Numbered from the stretch's first letter, positions 1 through 7,046 are shown. The stretch is 7,780 nt of DNA from Opitutaceae bacterium (GCA_009919985.1 RGAX01000131.1:1-7780); one strand, 5' to 3'. Numbers and translations: made by a program. The notes: a model not told the origin generated them from the letters alone.

Positions 1-1
1 C

Positions 2-3000
2 GTCCAGCCCGATGGTAAAACCCTGATTGGCGGTTACTTCACCATCGTCGGAGGCCTCACCCGCAATTACCTCGCCCGCCTCAACGTGGATGGCACCGTT
101 GACACCGCCTTTGCCCCCCTAGCAAACGACCTTATTTCCGCCATCGCCGTCCAAGCCGATGGTAAAATCCTCCTCGGCGGCGCCTTCACCAACATTAGCG
201 GCGCCACCCGCCGCTATCTCGCCCGCCTTAATGCTGATGGCAGCGTGGACAGCAATTACAACCCCGCCCCCAGCGCCCAGGTCTCCTCGTTTGCGCTCCA
301 GCCTGACGGCAAACTTCTAATCGGTGGCGCCTTTAATACTTTTCAGCCTAACGGGACCTCCGCCACCACCTCGCGTAACTATTTGGCCCGCCTCAATACC
401 GATGGCACGGTCGACTCCTTCGACCCTGGCGCCAACGGTACCCCCAGCGTCATCACGGTGCTTTCAGACGGTAAGATTCTGCTTGGAGGTAGCTTCACCT
501 ATTTTACGCCCAACGCCGGCACCACCTCCACCGCCCGCGCGTACTCCGCCCGCCTGAACTCCGATGGCACCGTGGATGCCTCTTGGGAACCTAACCTCAA
601 AGGCAACGTGCTCTCCCAGGTCGTCCAAGCGGACGGCAAAATTGTCATCGCCGGGGCCTTTACGGCCCTCCAGCCCAAGACGGATACCACGTTCACCACT
701 CGCTATTACATCGCTCGGCTGAACGCCGACAGCTCCGTTGACACCGCGTACAACCCCCGCGCCAGCGCTCAAATTAATTCCATCACTCTGCAAAGCGACG
801 GCAAGATCATCGCCGGTGGCCAATTCAGTTTTTTCCGTAAAGGCGATGTGCTCGCCAACAACGTCGATATCAACCGCATCGCGCGCCTCAACACCGATGG
901 CTCCGTTGACACCGCCTTCAATCCCAACGCCGGCGGCCAAGTTAATTGTCTGAGCGTATTGTCCAGCGGTAAGATCATCGCTAGCGGCGGTTTCGACGCC
1001 CTCACCCCCGCTGGCCAAGGCCTTGTTCTTGCTCCTAACCATATTGTTCGGCTCACCGCGGCCGGCCTCGTCGATGCCACCTTCGATCCTGCTATGACCG
1101 CCGCCAACGGGGGCCAAGTCACGGCCCTCGCCGTCCAACCCGATTCCAAACTCATCGTCGCCGGCACTTTTGCTAACTTTGCTGGTTCCACTAGTCGCAA
1201 CCTCGCCCGTTTCAGCGCTGCGGGCAGCGCTGAAACCGCCTTCGCCCCCAACCCCGACGGCCCGATCTCCGCCCTCATCGTCCAACCCGCTCGCAGCTCT
1301 GCGACGACAACCACCGGTAACTTCGGCTGGTTTGAGCGCGACAGCTCGCTTCGCTCTTCCTTCGACCACTATGGCGTCCGCCAACTCACCGGCACCCTGC
1401 GCGCCATTCTCGTCCAGCCCGATGGTAAAATCGTGGTCGCCGGCGCCTTCACCAACGAGACCGGTCTGACCAATTCGAATCTCGCCCGCCTCAACCGCGA
1501 CGGCACTTTCGATAGCTCCTACAAGCCCCTCATCAATGGCGAAATCTTCGCGCTGGCCCTCCAATCCGATGGCAAACTGATCTTCGGTGGTTCCTTCGAT
1601 AACGTAAACGGCGTTGCCCGCAGCCGCATCGCCCGACTCAACACTAACGGCTCCCTTGACACCGCCTACGACCCCCAGGCCAACACCACGGTTCGCGCCC
1701 TTGCTCTCCAATCCGACGGCAAACTGCTCGTTGGTGGCGACTTCATCACCCTCCAGCCTAATTCGGCGACCACCAGTACCTCCCGCAACTACATTGCTCG
1801 GCTTAATGCCGACGGCACCATCGACTCCGGTTATAATCCTACTGCTAACGGTGCCATTTACACCTTCGCTCTCCAATCCGACGGTAAACTTCTCACTGGC
1901 GGCGCCTTTACCTCCATGCAACCTGGCGCCACCGGTACGGCCGCCACCCGCAACTACCTTGCCCGGCTCAATGCCGACGGCACCGTCGACACCGGCTTTA
2001 ACCCCATGCCCAACGGCGTGGTTTACGCCATCGCTCTCCAACCCGCTGATGGTAAACCCATCATCGGCGGCATCTTTACCGCCGTCCGGCCCAATGAGCT
2101 CGGCTCTTACGCCCGTAATTACATCGCCCGGCTGAACACGGACGGCACGCTCGACTCCAACTTTGACCCCTCGGCCAACGCCCCAGTCAACGCGATCGCC
2201 TCCTTTGGTGACGGCACCATTCTTGTTGGCGGCGATTTCACCACCTTCCAGCCCAATAACGCCGCCTTTCGCACTAGCCGCACCCGCCTCGCCATTCTCA
2301 ATAGCGACGGCGTCCTGAACGCCGGCTTCAATCCCGGTCCTAACCGCCCCGTCTATGCCGTCGTCGCCAACTCGGATGGCAGCGCCTTTGCGGCCGGTTC
2401 CTTCTCTGGGCTCCAAGCTGACGGCAGCGTCCTAGTTGGCGGCGCCTTCTCGAGCATCGGTGGCTCCAGCTTCGCCAACCTCGCCCTCGTCGACGGCGAC
2501 GGTAACGCCTCTCCCTCCTTTACGCCCAATCCTAACGGGCTGGTGGCTGCACTTGTTCAGCAAGCCGACACCAAAGTCATCGTTGGCGGTAACTTTACTA
2601 GCATCGGCGGCCTCCCCCGTAACCGCCTCGCCCGTCTCTCCATCACCGGCGTCCTCGAGTCTTCCTACAACCCTAACGTTGATGGCAACATCGCCGCTCT
2701 CGCTCTCCAATCCGACGGCAAACTGCTGCTCGGCGGCACCTTCTCGCTGGTCGCCGGCAGTTTCCGCAACAACCTTGCTCGGCTCAACACCGACGGCACC
2801 CTCGACACCTTCTTCCAGCCTACCCTCAACGGCGCTGTTAATGCCCTGCTGGTTCGCCCTGATGGCAAACTCTTGATCGCCGGCGCCTTCACCACCGTCA
2901 ACGGTGGATCTCGCCTGCGCCTGGCCCGCCTCAACGCTGATGGCAGCCTTGACGCTGCCTTCACCACCGCCGTCAACGGTGAAGTCCGCACCCTGGCCGC

Positions 3001-3235
3001 CACCGCTGATGGCAAAATCCTCTTGGGCGGTACCTTCACGACGGTCGCCAACACCGGCCGGGCCTGCGTTGCCCGCCTCAATGCTGACGGCTCCCTCGAT
3101 ACCACCTTTGATGCCTCCGCCAACGGCACGGTTTACGCGGCCCTCGTTCAATCCGACGGTGCTCCTGTACTGGGTGGCACCTTCTCCACGGTTGCTGGCC
3201 AAGCCCGTTACAATCTCGCCCGCCTCTCTAGCACC
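2..3235 (+). repeat. Array of about 22 delta-60 repeat units in the coding sequence
   Basis: Successive cores (for example VQADGKILLGGAF, LQSDGKLLVGGDF) start at these intervals, in residues: 49, 49, 54, 55, 55, 56, 59, 49, 44, 49, 49, 55, 55, 55, 55, 15, 49, 49, 49, 49, 49. Short units are therefore exactly 49 residues. Long units carry a 5-10 residue insertion, often xQPNxxxTxTSRNY, between the GGxF strand and the LARLN strand. The 44-residue interval is a degenerate unit, and the 15-residue interval is a truncated one. The array continues past the left edge. Length and motif fit the delta-60 repeat family, but the fold assignment is family knowledge and is not visible in the sequence. Confidence 0.9.
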
Positions 3236-4579
3236 AGCGCCGCCGCTCAATCGCTCGTCGCCTCCGCCAACCGCACCTCAGTTACCTGGCAACGCTCCGG
3301 CAGCAGCCCTGAACTCACGTCCGCGCGCTTCGAATTTTCCACCGACTCGGCCAACTGGACGGTTCTTGGCTACGGCACTCGCGTCGGCACCACCAGCAAC
3401 TGGCAGATCACGGGCCTTAATCTGCCCTCCGCCGACACCTTTTATGTCCGTGCCACGGGTCGCGCCAACGGTCTGCTTCGCGGCCTGCAGACGTTTAATT
3501 ATTCGGTCACCCCGGCATTTAACGCTATCGCCGCGGTGGGCGCCACTACCGGCACCGCCTTCCGTCTCGCGATGGCTGATGGCACGGTCGCTACCTACAC
3601 CGCCGATGATCTGCCTGCCGGCATGACGCTCGATCCCATCACCGGTATTATCACCGGCACGCCTACCCAGACTGGCACCTACACGGTGACCGTCATCGCA
3701 ACCAACGCGGGCGGCTCCATTTCCACGCGCCTTAACATTGCCGTTTCCGCCGCCGGTTCGACCCGTGCCGACAGCACGCTTTTGTATAACCTGTCCGCCC
3801 GTGCCACGGTCACCCCCACCGGCCTGACCACCACCGGCTTCGTCATCACCGGCTCCAGCGACAAGCGTGTCTTGATCCGCGCCGCCGGTCCCACTCTGGC
3901 CAAGTTTGGCATCGACGACGCAGTCGCTAAACCGCACCTGCGCCTCATCGACGCCAACGGTAAACAGATCCTCGAAAACGCCGGTTGGTCTAGCACCGCC
4001 ACCCTTTCTGCTCTCGCTAGCCGCCTCGGTGCCTTCGCTTATAACGCCGGCAGCGTCGACGCCGCGGTCAGCGCCACGCTGGCTCCGGGTGGTTACACGA
4101 TCCAAGTCAGCGACGATGCCGCCAAGGGCGGTACCGTCCTCACCGAGATCTACGCGGCCGACGAGCTGACCACCTCCGACACCCCGCGCCTGATCAACCT
4201 CTCCGCCCGTGCTTTGGTGCAAACTGGCAAGACCCTCGTCGCCGGCTTCATCGTCACCGGCCAACCTGGCACCGTCCAAAAAGTACTCGTGCGCGGCATT
4301 GGCCCCACGCTCGCCAAGTTCGGTGTCACCAACGCGCTCGCCGCTCCGGTTCTTAAAGTCTACGACTCGAACGGCGCCCGCATCGCCTCCAACGAGTCTT
4401 GGGCCAGCAACAGCGAAGTCAGTGCCGCGGCCGCCGCCACGGGCGCCTTTGCGCTCGATGCCGGCACGAAGGACGCCGCGCTTGTCCTTTCGCTTTCGCC
4501 TGGTGCCTACACGCTCGAGATCAGCACCACGGGTGCCGCGGGTGAAGCCCTCGCTGATATCTACGCGGTCCCGCAATAA
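2..4579 (+). CDS. Giant delta-60 repeat (predicted beta-propeller) surface or secreted protein, 5' end outside window
   Basis: The frame is open from base 2 to the TAA at 4577-4579. The first in-frame start-like codon, GTG at 86, lies inside a repeat (LNVDGTVD), so the true start and any signal peptide are upstream. About 1525 residues are visible. Counting the codon at 86 as residue 1, the order is: about 22 delta-60 units with the core hydrophobic-Q-x-DGK-hydrophobic-GG-x-F and a second half LARLN-x-DGxxD (to about residue 1050); an Fn3-like cap often found behind delta-60 arrays (about 1052-1140, SPEL, FEFSTD, GTRVG, WQITGL); a putative Ig domain of the He_PIG type (about 1143-1222, LPAGMTLDPITGIITGTP); and two C-terminal modules (about 1231-1358 and 1367-1497). 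Delta-60 repeats are thought to form propeller blades. The substrate or partner is unknown. No LPXTG, PEP-CTERM or C-terminal membrane anchor is seen. Role in adhesion or surface binding is inference; the family call is firm. Confidence 0.93.
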   Translation, partial: VQPDGKTLIGGYFTIVGGLTRNYLARLNVDGTVDTAFAPLANDLISAIAVQADGKILLGGAFTNISGATRRYLARLNADGSVDSNYNPAPSAQVSSFALQPDGKLLIGGAFNTFQPNGTSATTSRNYLARLNTDGTVDSFDPGANGTPSVITVLSDGKILLGGSFTYFTPNAGTTSTARAYSARLNSDGTVDASWEPNLKGNVLSQVVQADGKIVIAGAFTALQPKTDTTFTTRYYIARLNADSSVDTAYNPRASAQINSITLQSDGKIIAGGQFSFFRKGDVLANNVDINRIARLNTDGSVDTAFNPNAGGQVNCLSVLSSGKIIASGGFDALTPAGQGLVLAPNHIVRLTAAGLVDATFDPAMTAANGGQVTALAVQPDSKLIVAGTFANFAGSTSRNLARFSAAGSAETAFAPNPDGPISALIVQPARSSATTTTGNFGWFERDSSLRSSFDHYGVRQLTGTLRAILVQPDGKIVVAGAFTNETGLTNSNLARLNRDGTFDSSYKPLINGEIFALALQSDGKLIFGGSFDNVNGVARSRIARLNTNGSLDTAYDPQANTTVRALALQSDGKLLVGGDFITLQPNSATTSTSRNYIARLNADGTIDSGYNPTANGAIYTFALQSDGKLLTGGAFTSMQPGATGTAATRNYLARLNADGTVDTGFNPMPNGVVYAIALQPADGKPIIGGIFTAVRPNELGSYARNYIARLNTDGTLDSNFDPSANAPVNAIASFGDGTILVGGDFTTFQPNNAAFRTSRTRLAILNSDGVLNAGFNPGPNRPVYAVVANSDGSAFAAGSFSGLQADGSVLVGGAFSSIGGSSFANLALVDGDGNASPSFTPNPNGLVAALVQQADTKVIVGGNFTSIGGLPRNRLARLSITGVLESSYNPNVDGNIAALALQSDGKLLLGGTFSLVAGSFRNNLARLNTDGTLDTFFQPTLNGAVNALLVRPDGKLLIAGAFTTVNGGSRLRLARLNADGSLDAAFTTAVNGEVRTLAATADGKILLGGTFTTVANTGRACVARLNADGSLDTTFDASANGTVYAALVQSDGAPVLGGTFSTVAGQARYNLARLSSTSAAAQSLVASANRTSVTWQRSGSSPELTSARFEFSTDSANWTVLGYGTRVGTTSNWQITGLNLPSADTFYVRATGRANGLLRGLQTFNYSVTPAFNAIAAVGATTGTAFRLAMADGTVATYTADDLPAGMTLDPITGIITGTPTQTGTYTVTVIATNAGGSISTRLNIAVSAAGSTRADSTLLYNLSARATVTPTGLTTTGFVITGSSDKRVLIRAAGPTLAKFGIDDAVAKPHLRLIDANGKQILENAGWSSTATLSALASRLGAFAYNAGSVDAAVSATLAPGGYTIQVSDDAAKGGTVLTEIYAADELTTSDTPRLINLSARALVQTGKTLVAGFIVTGQPGTVQKVLVRGIGPTLAKFGVTNALAAPVLKVYDSNGARIASNESWASNSEVSAAAAATGAFALDAGTKDAALVLSLSPGAYTLEISTTGAAGEALADIYAVPQ
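3776..4576 (+). repeat. Two tandem copies of a C-terminal module of about 125 residues
   Basis: Copy A (about 3776-4159) and copy B (about 4184-4576) share, in order: NLSARA; a GF(V/I)(I/V)TG strand; KRVLIRAAGPTLAKFG in A against QKVLVRGIGPTLAKFG in B; a (R/K)(L/V)xDxNGxxI strand; a central W(S/A)S segment; GAFA then DAA; L(A/S)PG(G/A)YT(I/L)(Q/E)(V/I)S; and (A/T)(D/E)IYA near the end. Similar modules close many verrucomicrobial and acidobacterial extracellular proteins, usually near the C-terminus. Their function is not established. A role in cell-surface attachment or export is a guess from position. Confidence 0.85.
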
Positions 4580-4605
4580 CTCCGCGCGGCGCCTAGGACT
4601 CCTTC

Positions 4606-4637
4606 AGGCCGGTCCCATCAAGGACCGGCCTTTTTTT
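4606..4637 (+). terminator. Strong Rho-independent terminator after the delta-60 gene
   Basis: A perfect 10-bp GC-rich stem (4606-4615 pairing with 4622-4631) encloses the 6-nt loop CATCAA and runs into a seven-T tract (4631-4637). It starts 26 bp after the TAA of the delta-60 gene and is oriented to end its transcript. Confidence 0.93.
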
Positions 4638-4699
4638 GCATCTCAGCGACTTTCCCCCCGTTTGTGAACATGGGCCTGCGCGTTATCCCCAAGGTGCAG

Positions 4700-4775
4700 A
4701 AATTTACGATTTTTAAGGCAAAAACGGCTAAAATAGGCCCAAAATCATCAATTTTTGGGTCAAAATCAGGGTTTT
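4700..4775. other. AT-rich convergent spacer with phased A/T tracts (predicted curved DNA)
   Basis: Between the terminator and the end of lpxD, eight short A or T tracts are centred at about 4702, 4712, 4722, 4731, 4742, 4753, 4763 and 4773, a spacing of 9.5-11 bp and so close to one helical turn. GC-rich steps (GGC, CGG, GGCCC, GGG) separate them. Phasing of this kind is the known signature of intrinsic DNA bending. The stretch also holds an 8-bp direct repeat CAAAATCA (4740-4747 and 4761-4768, 21 bp apart) and a 7-bp inverted repeat (4738-4744 with 4753-4759). No open reading frame or convincing promoter is seen. The function is unknown. Confidence 0.6.
4738..4759 (-). terminator. Possible weak terminator for the lpxD transcript
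   Basis: CCCAAAA (4738-4744) can pair with TTTTGGG (4753-4759) around an 8-nt loop. Read on the minus strand, the hairpin is followed by CCTATTTT and shortly after by TTTTT, in the right place for the end of the lpxD transcript. The stem is short and more than half A:T, so this is only a candidate. Confidence 0.28.
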
Positions 4776-4830
4776 AACCCCTTCTGTGTAATCTAGCCTT
4801 GGATCAGACGATCCTTCTTTTCCAGCGTAC

Positions 4831-4861
4831 AAAATCGCGGCGCTCAACCTTGGCGTTGAGC
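4831..4861 (-). terminator. Hairpin spanning the lpxD stop codon, possible weak terminator
   Basis: A 7-bp stem (4842-4848 with 4855-4861, GCTCAAC/GTTGAGC) with a 6-nt loop contains the TGA stop of lpxD. On the minus strand it is followed by GCCGCGATTTT. The four-T run is short and lies 7 nt from the stem, so termination here would be inefficient. It might instead protect the transcript 3' end. Confidence 0.3.
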
Positions 4862-5890
4862 CGCGGCGGCGGTGAGTGCCGCCACTTGTTTTTCGAGTTC
4901 ACGCAACTGCACGATGATCTCGGGCAGGCGCTGGATGCCGATCCATTGGCGTTTGGCTTGTTTGTCCGGTGCGGCCGGGAAACCGAGTACGGTTTCTTTG
5001 TCGCCAACATCGCGCATCACCCCGGATTTGGCCCCGACGGTCACTTGGCGGCCAATTTTGAGGTGTCCGGCCACGCCGGATTGTGAGGCGATCACGCAAT
5101 AATCGCCAAATTGGGTGCTGCCCGCGAAGCCGCATTGGCCCATGATCAAACAGTGTTGGCCGAAGACGACGTTGTGCGCGACGTGCACGAGGTTATCGAT
5201 CTTGGTGCCCGAGCCGATCAGCGTGGAGCCTAGGGCCGCGCGGTCGATTGAGGTGTTGGAGCCGATTTCTACATCATCACCAATCACAACGTTACCGACT
5301 TGGAGGATTTTTACGTGCTGTCCTTGGTCGAAGACGTAACCGTATCCATCGGAGCCAATCACGCTGCCGGCATGTATCGCGGTGCGATGTCCGATCTGAG
5401 TGTGCGCATAAACGACCACGTTGGGAAACAGCCGCACGTCGTCACCGAGCTGGCTATCGTGCGCCACGTGGTTGCCGCCGAGAAGTGCCGTGCGCGCACC
5501 AATCTTAACCCCCGGGCCAATCACGCATTGGGGCCCGATGTGAGCGGTCGGATCGATTTGCGCCGTGGGTGCCACGGTCGCACTGGGGTGGATGCCGGCC
5601 GCAAATGCCTCGGGCGGGAAAAACAAGGGCAATACCCGCGCCGCCGCTACGCGGGCGTTGGCCACGCGGATTACGACCTTGGTTGCCGAGGTAAACGGAC
5701 CTGAAACCAAAATCGCTGCTGCCGCACTCGCCTGCGCTGCGGCGAAATAGGTGTCTTTCTCCGCAAACGTTAGATCGCCCACTCGGGCGCGGTCGGTCGC
5801 CGCAAATCCGGTCAGTCGAACGGCCCCGTCGCCGATCACCTCACCCTTGAGTAGCGCCGCGATTTCGGCCGCCGTATAAGAGTGAGTCAT
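4844..5890 (-). CDS. lpxD: UDP-3-O-(3-hydroxyacyl)glucosamine N-acyltransferase LpxD
   Basis: This cytoplasmic enzyme of lipid A synthesis moves a 3-hydroxyacyl chain from acyl carrier protein to the 2-amino group of UDP-3-O-acyl-glucosamine. The product is 348 residues, the usual length. Residues 1-100 match the N-terminal nucleotide-binding domain (YTAAEIAALLKGEVIGDG; DLTFAEKDTY). Residues about 100-300 are hexapeptide repeats of a left-handed beta helix (IGPQCVIGPGVKIG, VVIGDDVEIGSNTSIDRAAL). VHVAHN at 235-240 places the expected catalytic histidine at 239, the same number as in E. coli LpxD. Residues about 320-345 form the usual C-terminal helix. The ATG at 5890 is chosen because it aligns with LpxD N-termini; the frame runs open to 6010 but would then overlap the desaturase gene. 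No Shine-Dalgarno precedes it (leader TTTTCTTCTCCT). It sits 35 bp behind the desaturase, not in a bamA-skp-lpxD-fabZ-lpxA cluster within this window. Confidence 0.97.
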   Translation of the reverse strand: MTHSYTAAEIAALLKGEVIGDGAVRLTGFAATDRARVGDLTFAEKDTYFAAAQASAAAAILVSGPFTSATKVVIRVANARVAAARVLPLFFPPEAFAAGIHPSATVAPTAQIDPTAHIGPQCVIGPGVKIGARTALLGGNHVAHDSQLGDDVRLFPNVVVYAHTQIGHRTAIHAGSVIGSDGYGYVFDQGQHVKILQVGNVVIGDDVEIGSNTSIDRAALGSTLIGSGTKIDNLVHVAHNVVFGQHCLIMGQCGFAGSTQFGDYCVIASQSGVAGHLKIGRQVTVGAKSGVMRDVGDKETVLGFPAAPDKQAKRQWIGIQRLPEIIVQLRELEKQVAALTAAAAQRQG

Positions 5891-5925
5891 AGGAGAAGAA
5901 AACCCCAGGGCGGCCGCAGTTTGGT

Positions 5926-6942
5926 TTAGAGGCCGCGGATGCCGACCATGCGCTGCGTGGGCACGTCCCAGACTTTGAGCTGCAGCGAGCGCCAGATGTC
6001 GGCGGGCCATAGCCGGACGATTTTGGGCGACTGTAATTCAGGGAGTGCCGCCATCACCTCGGGCAGCCGGTAAAACGGCACGCGCGAGTTAAGGTGATGG
6101 ATGTGGTGATAGCCGATATTGGCCGTGAACCACGCCATAATCGGCCCGGTGCGCATGTAGCTGGAGGAATCGAGCGCGGCCTTTTCGTAGGTCCAACCGT
6201 CTTTGTCGCTGAAGGAGACGTCGGGGAAATTATGCTGTACGTAGAAAAAATACGACCCGACTGCATCCATGATAAAATGCGGGAGTAGTTGCGTGCAAAT
6301 AACCGCCGTCCAGCCGCCCACCGCATAAAGGCCGAAGCTGATCGCGACGTGGACGATCACCGCGACGAGACAATCGAGGTGTTCGCGTGGATGGTTGAAG
6401 AACGGATATACGCACATGCCGTGCAGAAACATGAACACGTAGCCAAAGAGGATCGTGAGCGGGTGGCGGACAAACAGGTAGTTGAAACGCTTGCGCGGTG
6501 AGCTCTGGCGGAATTGATCGGTGGTCATGATCGGATATGAGCCGATGTGGGAACCACGAAGCTTGGAATTGTGATTGTGGTGATGGTTGTGCGAGCTGCG
6601 CCAGACGCTGCTCGGGCTGAGCATCAAAATCCCCATGACGCGCATGAGCCCTTCGGCGAGTTTCGAATGCGGCAAAATCGCGTGATGCTGCTGGTCGTGA
6701 TAGATCACGAAAAACCGCACGAGAAACAAGCCCGCGAGCACGCTGCATCCGAGTTTAACGGTGAGGGGTAGAGCGGCCAACGTGGCCGCGAGCGTGGCGG
6801 CGAGTAGCGCGAGCGTCGACAAGACGACCCACCAACTCGTCAACGTGTGGTCACGTGCGAAGGGCTTGGTGGCGAGAATCAGCTCGGTGCCAGCCTTCAC
6901 GTGCGGCGCGCAAGTAGGAAGAGGGTTATGGGAGGACGACAT
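5926..6942 (-). CDS. Integral membrane fatty acid desaturase
   Basis: The 338-residue protein belongs to the membrane di-iron fatty acid desaturase family, which introduces cis double bonds into acyl chains using oxygen and an electron donor. Three histidine boxes are visible: HDQQHH (82-87, HxxxHH), HNHHH (118-122, HxxHH) and HHIHH (279-283, HxxHH). There is also a conserved QHNFP at 236-240. Hydrophobic segments at about 36-58, 62-81, 161-182, 190-207 and 209-229 fit the usual membrane layout. The C-terminal stretch NIGYHHIHHLNSRVPFYRLP is typical of acyl-lipid desaturases. No cytochrome b5 or ferredoxin domain is fused, so an external electron donor is needed. Regiospecificity cannot be read from sequence. 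The ATG at 6942 is preferred, although only a weak TTGAG lies upstream; the frame is open to a GTG at 7053, giving a 37-residue extension with no family character. lpxD follows 35 bp downstream, so co-transcription is likely. Confidence 0.93.
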   Translation of the reverse strand: MSSSHNPLPTCAPHVKAGTELILATKPFARDHTLTSWWVVLSTLALLAATLAATLAALPLTVKLGCSVLAGLFLVRFFVIYHDQQHHAILPHSKLAEGLMRVMGILMLSPSSVWRSSHNHHHNHNSKLRGSHIGSYPIMTTDQFRQSSPRKRFNYLFVRHPLTILFGYVFMFLHGMCVYPFFNHPREHLDCLVAVIVHVAISFGLYAVGGWTAVICTQLLPHFIMDAVGSYFFYVQHNFPDVSFSDKDGWTYEKAALDSSSYMRTGPIMAWFTANIGYHHIHHLNSRVPFYRLPEVMAALPELQSPKIVRLWPADIWRSLQLKVWDVPTQRMVGIRGL

Positions 6943-7046
6943 AGACTCAATACGACCGTGCTGACTCGGTGCCTCGGCGCAAGGCCACACATGAAATAAT
7001 CTTGTTACTCCAACTTTGCGGCTTCGCTTGCTTGGTTCCTGTTGCG
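6943..7046 (-). other. Spacer between esterase and desaturase genes
   Basis: These 104 bp separate the esterase stop from the preferred desaturase start. I see no hairpin with a T run, so the upstream transcript may read through. The AT-richer patch near 6990-7016 could hold a promoter, but I could not pair a convincing -35 with a -10. If the GTG at 7053 were the true start, this stretch would be coding. Confidence 0.4.

Noticed and set aside
86..88. GTG as the start of the giant gene
   Set aside because: It lies inside a repeat unit (LNVDG), and the same frame upstream to base 2 encodes another full delta-60 core, so the gene begins outside the window.
464..2416. 650-codon open frame on the minus strand opposite the delta-60 array
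   Set aside because: It mirrors the repeats and GC-rich codon pattern of the plus-strand gene, has low-complexity G/V/A/E content with no family motif, and the plus strand clearly encodes conserved domains.
2..3235. CRISPR-like or non-coding tandem repeats
   Set aside because: The repeats are in frame with a protein motif, vary at synonymous sites and have no constant short repeat with unique spacers.
3278..4576. 432-codon open frame on the minus strand opposite the C-terminal domains
   Set aside because: Low-complexity GDR/G-rich translation with no recognisable domain; the plus strand carries the He_PIG and C-terminal modules in frame.
4801..4814. GGATC-AGAC-GATCC small hairpin followed by TTCTTTT
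   Set aside because: The 5-bp stem is too short to call as a terminator, and no plus-strand transcript is expected here after the strong terminator at 4606-4637.
4580..4843. Small gene or small RNA in the convergent spacer
   Set aside because: No open frame with a start site and no promoter pair that I could support; only the terminator, phased tracts and weak hairpins are visible.
5300..5704. 134-codon plus-strand frame inside lpxD
   Set aside because: It is the complement of the hexapeptide-repeat coding region of a clear lpxD and has no promoter or ribosome site of its own.
5891..6010. 40-residue N-terminal extension of LpxD
   Set aside because: It would overlap the desaturase gene by 85 bp and adds residues with no LpxD similarity; the family N-terminus starts at the ATG at 5890.
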